Shown here in pieces: positions 6,562 through 11,992 of a stretch of 11,992 nt of DNA. The notes beneath the pieces were generated by a model. The model ran no database searches. It saw only the letters and a list, made by a program, of their open reading frames with translations, and had not been told where the DNA came from. Positions within the stretch are counted from its first letter, which is position 1, and each line of letters begins with the position of its first letter. Source of the stretch: Chitinivibrionales bacterium. GTDB lineage: Bacteria > Fibrobacterota > Chitinivibrionia > Chitinivibrionales > FEN-1185. The stretch covers positions 1 to 11,992 of the forward strand of contig JAQUMP010000050.1 of assembly GCA_028718065.1 (NCBI GenBank), given 5' to 3'. A program made the position numbers and the translations under genes.

Positions 6562-8457
6562 ATGGATGACCTTCTTGATTTATATAACAATGCCCCCTGT
6601 GGGTTCCATTCCCTTGATAAAAATGGGGTCTTTGTTTATATGAATGATACGGAACTTGCATGGTTGGGATATACAAGGGATGAAGTCATAGGAAAATTAA
6701 AATTCACCGATGTTGTGACCGAAAAAGGACAAATTTTTTTCAATAATAATTACTCCAGTTTACCGCAAATCGGGAAGATAAAAGATCTTAAATTTGAAAT
6801 GGTTCGTAAAGATGGAACAAAATTCCCTATAATTTTGAATGCGAATGCGAAAAAGGATAGTGCCGGTGAGTTTATTAATAGCCGAGCTACAATCTTCGAT
6901 ATTTCCCAGTTGGAAAAGGTGGAAATGGCTTTACGGGAAAGCGAGGAGCATTATCGCAATATATTTGAAAATGCACCCGTAGGTATTTTTCATTCTTCGC
7001 TCGAAGGGAAGTTCATCGACGCAAATCCAATGATGGCCAAGATATTAGGTTATGACTCAGTTGAAGAGCTCATTGAATCAACTAAAGATAAAAACGTCAC
7101 TGATGTTTTTTATGTTGACAAAGAAAACCGGGACCTCTTTGTAGCCAAGGTATTAAATTCTGACAAGTGGGAGTCATTCGAGAATCGCTATTGCCGAAAA
7201 GATGGCAGGATCATCACGGGGAAGCTGGCTTTTCGCACATTTATCCAGCCGGGAAACGGCCTTCGGGCAATTGAAGGATTTATTGAAGATATTACCGAAC
7301 GTAAACAATCTGAACAGGCAATACTTACCGCGGAAAGACTTGCAAGTTTGGGCTTGCTGGCAGGAGGAATCGCCCACGATTTCAATAACCTTTTAGGCGG
7401 CATTTTTGGATATATCGATCTGGCCCGTTCCATATCAAAAGAGGAGAAGACCAAAGAATATCTTAATGCAACGCTTGCTACGATGAACCGCGTCCGGGCG
7501 CTTACTCTGCAACTCCTCACTTTTGCCAAGGGCGGTTCTCCGATGCAAAAATTAACGCCCCTAATTTCCTTTATTAAAGAAACAGCCCAATTCGCGCTAA
7601 GCGGTTCGAATATTTCGTGTCAGTTTTCACTTCCGGAAGACCTATGGCCGTGTAACATTGACAAAAACCAAATCGGCCAGGTTATTGACAACATTGTCAT
7701 TAATGCCCAACAGGCAATGCCTAACGGCGGGGCCATTGATATAACCGCCAAAAATATTTCTCTTGGAGAAAAAGAACATTCTTTTCTAACCAAAGGCAAT
7801 TATGTAAGAATATCAATCAAAGATTCCGGCATCGGCATACCCAAGGACATCATGCCCCGTATTTTCGACCCATTCTACACCACAAAAGCAAAGGGCCACG
7901 GCCTCGGTCTTGCAACATGCTATTCAATCATCAATCGTCATGGCGGATGCATCGAGGTGGAGTCTGAACCGGGCAAGGGCAGTATATTCCATGTTTACCT
8001 CCCCGCTTCAACGGAATCCTTGGTCGTGGAACCCGCCACCCTCAGCAGGCACAAAGGCAACGGTACAATTATCATCGTGGATGATGAGGAAACGATGCGC
8101 ACGGCAGTTCAGGAAATGCTGGAATCGCAAGGGTATACCGTGGCATGTAAAAAGGATTGCAGGGATGCCATTAATCTCTTTATCAATGAATTCAATGCCG
8201 GACACCGGTTTACCGCAATGATTTTTGACCTTACCATTCCCGGCGGTATGGGAGGAAAAGAAGCTGTTGCTGAGATCCGGAAATTGGACAAGCAAGTACC
8301 GGTTTTTGTCATGAGTGGCTATTACGATGATTCCGTGATGAAAAATCCCGGCGAATATGACTTTACCGCAAGTATTTCCAAACCATTCACCGTCGCGGAG
8401 CTTTCGGAAATGCTGAATAAGAATTTGAAAATAACAGAAAATCAAAACCTATCCTAG
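6562..8457 (+). CDS. Cytoplasmic PAS-PAS hybrid sensor histidine kinase
   Basis: 631 residues with no membrane helix, so it senses an internal signal. Domains in order: PAS 1 (about 5-115, starting LYNNAPCGFHSLD); PAS 2 (about 130-248, ending in the PAC-type IEGFIEDITERK); HisKA with phospho-acceptor His272 in GGIAHDFNNLL; HATPase_c (about 365-482) with N-box around N377/N381, G1 box DSGIGIP (421-427) and G2 box GHGLGL; receiver domain (about 502-625) with acidic pair D507/D508, phospho-acceptor D556 in IFDLTIPGG and conserved Lys607. All catalytic residues are present, so it should autophosphorylate and pass phosphate to its own receiver. No output domain or separate response regulator is next to it, so the final target is unknown, perhaps through a phosphotransfer protein elsewhere. 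The ATG has no SD. An in-frame TAA at 6535 limits any longer start. Confidence 0.95.
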   Translation: MDDLLDLYNNAPCGFHSLDKNGVFVYMNDTELAWLGYTRDEVIGKLKFTDVVTEKGQIFFNNNYSSLPQIGKIKDLKFEMVRKDGTKFPIILNANAKKDSAGEFINSRATIFDISQLEKVEMALRESEEHYRNIFENAPVGIFHSSLEGKFIDANPMMAKILGYDSVEELIESTKDKNVTDVFYVDKENRDLFVAKVLNSDKWESFENRYCRKDGRIITGKLAFRTFIQPGNGLRAIEGFIEDITERKQSEQAILTAERLASLGLLAGGIAHDFNNLLGGIFGYIDLARSISKEEKTKEYLNATLATMNRVRALTLQLLTFAKGGSPMQKLTPLISFIKETAQFALSGSNISCQFSLPEDLWPCNIDKNQIGQVIDNIVINAQQAMPNGGAIDITAKNISLGEKEHSFLTKGNYVRISIKDSGIGIPKDIMPRIFDPFYTTKAKGHGLGLATCYSIINRHGGCIEVESEPGKGSIFHVYLPASTESLVVEPATLSRHKGNGTIIIVDDEETMRTAVQEMLESQGYTVACKKDCRDAINLFINEFNAGHRFTAMIFDLTIPGGMGGKEAVAEIRKLDKQVPVFVMSGYYDDSVMKNPGEYDFTASISKPFTVAELSEMLNKNLKITENQNLS

Positions 8458-8866
8458 AAAAAAGCTTTCCAATGTTCCGCGAGGGAAGGTTGCTGAAAAC
8501 GGCTCCCATTCGTTCGGCTAATTCCATCCAATACGATACTTAATCTTTATCTCTTTTCCGCTGGAAGCCAATCAGAAAGTGCTTCCCCGTGAACCTTTGA
8601 ATTTTGACGCATATTAAAAATTTCCTTGACCCACTTCTCAATTTCAGAATTGAATTAGTCGAGACCGATTCGGAATCTTGGGTGGTCCTCTATACAGGCT
8701 GATTTTCGAATAATAGACCCCTTTAAGGTTCACGGTCCTGGTCGCAAATCCATCAACCTACCAATCAAGACCCCTTTCACTACGAATACTTCCGTATTTG
8801 ACAAGAAGCGCCTAAATAGCTATTTTGCATTAAAGCGTTCTTTAAAAGCCATCAGGAGGGACCAAC
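8458..8866. other. 409-bp gene-free region with long inverted repeat
   Basis: No coding frame is convincing here. An 11-bp perfect inverted repeat, CCGTGAACCTT (8587-8597) and AAGGTTCACGG (8725-8735), encloses 127 bp. Inside it are a small hairpin (TCAATT-TCAG-AATTGA, about 8639-8654) and partly matching GACCCAC/GGGTGGTC arms. This could be a structured RNA, a small non-autonomous element, or chance. The right end holds the promoter of the next gene. Confidence 0.4.
8785..8826 (+). promoter_or_regulatory. Sigma70-type promoter with overlapping inverted repeat
   Basis: TTGACA (8798-8803) and TATTTT (8821-8826) are separated by exactly 17 bp. This is a near-consensus pair, 40 bases before the ATG of the small exported protein. 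A short inverted repeat AATAC-TTCC-GTATT (8785-8798) touches the -35 box and could be an operator. Confidence 0.6.
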
Positions 8867-9148
8867 ATGGGAATCCGTATCACGGTCATTGTCGGGGTGC
8901 TTGTCGCGGCTTCGGTTATTTCCTTGCCTGCGCAACAAAGGGCGGCCTTTAACCTTTCCAAGGGTGAAACCCGTCAGGGCTTCTTTGTGCGCATGAAGAA
9001 CGACACTATCCATCTCGAGACCGCAGGCTCCGACAGCGTCCGCGTGGAGCGGGCCTTTCACAAATCGTACTTTAAGCGCATAAAATTTGACAAAGGAGAT
9101 ACGGTCAACCTTTCGGCCTCTAATGTCAATGCATTCACCGACGGATAG
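8867..9148 (+). CDS. Small exported protein, possibly truncated, unknown family
   Basis: 93 residues behind a good SD (CAGGAGGGA) and a near-consensus promoter. Residues 1-22 form a signal peptide (R4, hydrophobic core IVGVLVAASVISL, PAQQ near the cleavage point), so the product is exported. The mature part is mostly beta-type and charged (GETRQGFFVRMKNDTIHLETAGSD, then a Lys/Arg-rich KSYFKRIKFDKGD). It resembles small surface domains in general, but I cannot name the family. The frame ends at TAG 9146-9148 after VNAFTDG. Past the stop the same frame stays open for another 38 codons and another frame is open to 9356, so the gene may once have been longer. The IS481-type element begins about 250 bp downstream. 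Confidence 0.6.
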   Translation: MGIRITVIVGVLVAASVISLPAQQRAAFNLSKGETRQGFFVRMKNDTIHLETAGSDSVRVERAFHKSYFKRIKFDKGDTVNLSASNVNAFTDG

Positions 9149-9399
9149 GGCGACGAAGGCGTTATCGCGGTCATTAATCCCAAAAAGCCGCTCCGCCGCC
9201 AACAGCACAACCCACGACATGGTGGCCGGGAAAGAGTGCGCCTTCCGCCTCTACCGGGACTATAAAAAAGTAACAACGACGGATGCGCGGAATTTAATCA
9301 CCAACAAATTCCTCACTACCACCCAGGTTGAATCCCCGCACCATTTTTATTTTTAGGCCCCAAAGCAAAAGCGCAGATCGGCATTCAACCTTTGAACGA
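9149..9399 (+). pseudogene. Possible decayed 3' part of the exported-protein gene
   Basis: Codons continue in frame after the TAG at 9146 (GDEGVIAVINPKKPL) to TAA at 9263. A second frame is open across 9225-9356 with a protein-like stretch (ECAFRLYRDYKKVTTTDARN) and TAG at 9354-9356. One internal stop plus one frameshift would join these into a longer product. Base composition is like that of the gene upstream. No family match is recognised, so this is tentative. Confidence 0.3.
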
Positions 9400-9447
9400 C
9401 CGGGGACATAGTTGACACTTTAGTCCGGGTACATGGTTGACACTTTA
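9400..9447. repeat. Two 23-bp direct repeats at IS481 end
   Basis: The units at 9400-9422 and 9425-9447 (CCGGG-ACAT-GTTGACACTTTA core) agree at 21 of 23 positions with 25-bp spacing. They directly follow the 3' end of the IS481-type transposase gene. I take them as the transposase-binding end of that element. Confidence 0.7.
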
Positions 9448-9449
9448 CT

Positions 9450-10463
9450 TTAAGATTCTTTTCCTGGATTTCTGGGGATTATTTTAAATTGGTCTTCAAA
9501 GAAGCGCCCCAGATAGACAGGACCAAAATAAACTTCGTAGATTCCATTGTCAATTTCCTCAAAACCAATAAATTCTTCTCCAAGCGTATGACTTGCTCTG
9601 ACCCAACGGTGTTTCCAGCGCACTCCGCCGTTTCTGCTGACTCTTCGGACCTGAAAATGTCCGGGATATTCCATGGGAGGAAGCTTATTTGGCATCTCAC
9701 GGCAAGATGGTTTATAGAGTTCGGCCGGCATTTTCATGTTCAAAGCTTCATGAGGTCGTTCCGTATTAAATTCCTGCACGAATTTATTGAACCTGAGTTG
9801 TTGTTGGGCCAGATTTCTTGCGGGTGGCCGAGTAGTTTCGTTTTTTAGGGTTTTATGCATTCTCTCGTGGCGTCCATTTTGTTGGGGTTGCCCCGGTTCA
9901 ATGAGTTCAGGAATAATTCCCAGCCGAATCCACCAGATAGAGAGCCGAGAAAGACGGCCCAGAGCGGTAGAGGCGAAAGGAGCGCCATTGTCGGTCTTGA
10001 TACGATCGGGCAATCCATAGGTTTTGAAAAGTTTGGTAAAGAATTTTTTGGTATCTACGGTAATTGGTCTTAGCAGGCCATGACAGCCAAGAATATAACG
10101 GCTGAAATCATCGGTAACGGTAAGTGGGTAACAATAAAGGCCGTTTTGGGTTTTAAATTCACCTTTGTAATCTGCGGCCCAGAGAACGTTGGGTTTATCC
10201 GGATCGGTAACCGGCTTACCGGGATGAACAAGAGGCGGCCGACGGCGGTGTTTTGTTATAAGGCCGTTTCGCTGGATAATATCACAGATTGTAGAGCGAG
10301 CCGGAATGACTAAGCCAAGATTTTTACGCCGGAATATTTCATCAAGCTTTTTTGCACCCCAAGTGGGGTGAATTCGCCGGATATCAACCAAGATTTGCTC
10401 GACTTCCGGGGGCGTTTTGTGGGGGCAGAAACGCGGACGACGGGATTGCCTGATCCGCTCCAA
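9450..10463 (-). pseudogene. IS481-family transposase, N-terminally truncated
   Basis: 337 codons remain, from a TTG at 10463 to the stop at 9450. The integrase core is complete: D98 in WAADYKGEF, D158 in IKTDNGAPF and E200 in NGRHERMHKTLK form the DDE triad, and RPHEALNMKMPAE is the usual C-terminal motif. The region before it (PTWGAKKLDEIF, IPARSTICDII) is the second half of the N-terminal DNA-binding part. IS481 transposases normally carry a further ~60 residues with a helix-turn-helix; here the frame starts at the ERIRQSRRP linker. Upstream the frame runs into IS21 end repeats and meets TGA at 10473-10475. There is no SD or ATG. The protein is probably not made, and would lack the domain needed to bind the element ends. 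Cause inferred: insertion of, or rearrangement at, the IS21 element. Confidence 0.85.
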
Positions 10464-10465
10464 AA

Positions 10466-10563
10466 TGACCGCTCAATCCGCCTGAATTTGACCGCCGAAT
10501 CCGGATCAAAATGACCGATCAATCCGGTTCAATTTGACCGGCAAATCCGCCTTTATTTGACCG
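10466..10563 (+). repeat. Five TGACCG boxes at 23-bp period (IS21 left end)
   Basis: TGACCG occurs at 10466, 10489, 10512, 10535 and 10558, exactly 23 bp apart each time. The unit is roughly AAwTTGACCGnnnAATCCGnn. IS21-family elements carry multiple binding repeats at their ends, and istA follows in the expected direction. The first box coincides with the point where IS481 coding sequence stops, so it probably marks the element's terminus. Confidence 0.85.
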
Positions 10564-10608
10564 GACGATCGATTTTTCAGAAAGCGTTCTCGGATTAACC
10601 TATTTCGT

Positions 10609-10640
10609 CTTCTTTCGAGATTTAAAACCATCGAAAGGGG
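10609..10640 (+). promoter_or_regulatory. Hairpin covering the istA ribosome binding site
   Basis: CTTCTTTCGA (10609-10618) pairs with TCGAAAGGGG (10631-10640) over 10 bp, including two G-U pairs, with a 12-base loop. The right arm includes the SD (AAAGGGG), 5 bases before the istA ATG at 10646. Folded RNA would hide the SD and reduce transposase translation, a device known from other IS elements such as IS10 and IS200. Pairing is seen; the effect is inferred. Confidence 0.55.
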
Positions 10641-10645
10641 ACGGT

Positions 10646-11992
10646 ATGAGCAGAGGGAGAACGCCCATGCGAAAGATTCGCCAGGTACTCACGTACCGAT
10701 TATTAAAGAACATCAGCGCCGAGCAGACGGCCCTGGCGCTGTCGCTATCCAAAGGCAGCGTTATAAACTACCTGGAACGTTTTGAGCGGTCAAAGCTTCC
10801 CTGGCCGTTGCCTGAAACTCTTACCGATACGGCCCTTGAGCTGGCGCTGTTCCCGCCATCGCCACCGTCACCAGATTCGCCCTTTGAGCCGCGCCCCGAT
10901 GTCAATTACATTGAGAAAGAACTTGTCCGTCCCCACATGACGCTGCAACGGTTGTGGGAAGAGTATGCCGACCAACATCCCAATGGTTTGAAGCGCACGG
11001 CGTTTTATGATTTCGTGACCAGAAATCGGCCGCCGGAGCTTACCATGAAGATGATTCATAAAGGTGGCGACAAAGTGTTTTCCGATTACTCCGGCGACGG
11101 GCTGGAGTATATCGATCGCCGGACCGGAGAAATCATCCCGGTTGATCTTTTTGTCTGCGCCTGGGGTGCCAGCAGCTTCACGTTCGCTGAAGGAAGCACA
11201 AGCCAGAAGACGCGTGATTTTGCACTTTCGCATGTACACAGCCTTAACTACTTCGGCGTTGCACCGTTCGCCTTTGTTCTGGACAACACCAAAAGCGGCG
11301 TAAAGAAACCCGACCGGTGCGACCCTGTCGCCAATCCCGTCTATGGAAAGATGGCCGAGCATTATCATGTGGCGTTTCTTCCGGCACGAGTGCGAAAGCC
11401 TCAGGATAAAGCGGTTGTCGAAAGCGCTGTTTTGCAGGCCCAGCGTTTTATCCTGGCGCGGTTGCGCAACCGGCAGTTCTTCTCGCTTGACGAAGTGAAC
11501 GAGGCAATACGGGAAGAACTGGAAGCGCTCAATAACCGCCCGATGAAAGAATACGGCGGCCAGACGCGACAACAACGTTTCGAAGCGTTGGACAAGCCGT
11601 ATGCCCAGGAACTGCCTGCCGAACCCTTCAAGATATCACGCGTCAAGCTCGACGTGCTGGCCGGTCATAATTACCACATCCGGTTCGAGGACCATTTTTA
11701 CAGCGTACCGTATAATCTCGCCATGTGCCGGGTAGATATTTATCAGATCGGTCCGATTATCGAAATTTATCATGATAATATCCACGTCTGTCGGCATCAG
11801 GCCGGAGCTCCAAACTACGGTTATACCACGATCACGGAGCACATGCCGCCAAACCATGCGTTCGTCAAGGGCTGGTCTAAAGAATGGTTCATTGCAAAGG
11901 CCTCTGAAATCGGACCGGCAACCGCCGAGGCAGCCTCGCAAATCATGATCGCACGTTACCATGTCCAGCAGGGCTGCAACGCCGTCATGGGC
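10646..11992 (+). CDS. istA: IS21-family transposase IstA (C-terminus beyond window)
   Basis: 449 codons are open to the right edge from ATG 10646, with SD AAAGGGG 5 bases upstream. Residues 8-50 form an N-terminal helix-turn-helix (RKIRQVLTYRLL, then AEQTALALSLSKGSVINYL). The integrase core has D147 in FSDYSGD, D213 in VLDNTKSGV and E259 in AVVESAVLQAQR. LNNRPMKEYGGQTRQQRF and the SH3-like YHIRFEDHFYSVPY segment follow, as in IstA. IstA cuts and joins the element ends and works with the IstB ATPase, which selects target DNA; istB should lie just downstream. Full-length IstA proteins are about 390-510 residues, so few codons should be missing. The coding sequence appears intact, unlike the neighbouring IS481 gene. 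Translation may be held down by the hairpin over its SD. Confidence 0.92.
   Translation, partial: MSRGRTPMRKIRQVLTYRLLKNISAEQTALALSLSKGSVINYLERFERSKLPWPLPETLTDTALELALFPPSPPSPDSPFEPRPDVNYIEKELVRPHMTLQRLWEEYADQHPNGLKRTAFYDFVTRNRPPELTMKMIHKGGDKVFSDYSGDGLEYIDRRTGEIIPVDLFVCAWGASSFTFAEGSTSQKTRDFALSHVHSLNYFGVAPFAFVLDNTKSGVKKPDRCDPVANPVYGKMAEHYHVAFLPARVRKPQDKAVVESAVLQAQRFILARLRNRQFFSLDEVNEAIREELEALNNRPMKEYGGQTRQQRFEALDKPYAQELPAEPFKISRVKLDVLAGHNYHIRFEDHFYSVPYNLAMCRVDIYQIGPIIEIYHDNIHVCRHQAGAPNYGYTTITEHMPPNHAFVKGWSKEWFIAKASEIGPATAEAASQIMIARYHVQQGCNAVMG

Larger units (their letters stand above)
9400..10465 (-). mobile_element. IS481-family element, 5' end lost
   Basis: The element comprises the transposase gene and the repeat-bearing end at 9400-9447. 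The opposite end is missing: the coding sequence is cut where the IS21-type repeats begin, at about 10465. The left limit is approximate because no matching inverted repeat remains to compare with. Confidence 0.75.
10466..11992 (+). mobile_element. IS21-family element, left end and istA (right end beyond window)
   Basis: The repeat array, an SD-masking hairpin and istA follow in order. The istB ATPase gene and right end are expected beyond 11992. It abuts the truncated IS481 transposase gene, giving a nested or joined pair of elements. Confidence 0.85.

Noticed and set aside
7174..7529. Antisense frames within the hybrid kinase gene (also 8008-8445)
   Set aside because: They are opposite the HisKA and receiver coding sequence, with no start signals or recognisable domains.
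10466..10563. Regular 23-bp repeats as a possible CRISPR array or iteron origin
   Set aside because: Only short boxes are conserved, there are no true unique spacers, no cas or rep gene is present, and istA follows directly, so IS21 end repeats explain them.
10868..11962. Minus-strand frames of 235 and 108 codons on the right side
   Set aside because: They lie opposite istA, whose plus-strand frame is intact for 449 codons with the DDE triad.

Overview
The window looks like a piece of a Gram-negative bacterial chromosome, probably from an environmental lineage of the FCB or PVC type. That placement is an inference from exported DUF3857/transglutaminase-type proteins, a soluble PAS hybrid kinase and mixed use of Shine-Dalgarno (SD) sites. 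There is no rRNA or other strong taxonomic marker. No tRNA, rRNA, CRISPR array or recognisable defence or biosynthetic cluster was seen.

Left part (1-5333), all on the minus strand. A very large exported protein fills 1-3572 and runs off the left edge. It carries two tandem DUF3857 plus transglutaminase-like units, and the second unit has lost two of its three catalytic residues. Next comes a decayed strip. It holds the first ~35 codons of a catalase gene with a one-base frameshift (3823-4006), a 49-residue two-helix membrane peptide (4063-4212), an SdpI-family membrane protein (4249-4584), the first ~50 codons of a family 2 glycosyltransferase (4711-4875), and a small His/Cys membrane protein resembling DUF2946 (5025-5333). 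Two independent genes are reduced to their 5' ends here, which points to repeated deletion or rearrangement.

Middle (5583-8457), plus strand. A dimeric alpha/beta-barrel (antibiotic biosynthesis monooxygenase-like) protein, an HU/IHF-family DNA-binding protein and a cytoplasmic PAS-PAS-HisKA-HATPase-REC hybrid histidine kinase. The kinase has no SD site. It has a TATAAT box just upstream and a 12-bp perfect palindrome ahead of that. About 400 bp without a gene follow, containing a long-range inverted repeat.

Right part (8867-11992). A small exported protein with a good promoter and SD site ends early; sequence after its stop remains open in other frames up to an insertion sequence. An IS481-type element (about 9400-10465, minus strand) has lost the 5' end of its transposase gene exactly where an IS21-type element starts (about 10466, plus strand, running off the right edge). 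The IS21 end is a clean array of five TGACCG boxes at exact 23-bp spacing. A hairpin covers the SD site of its istA gene.

The genes do not form one pathway. The window is best read as a chromosomal segment with an envelope protein, a regulatory block, and a zone eroded and invaded by mobile elements.
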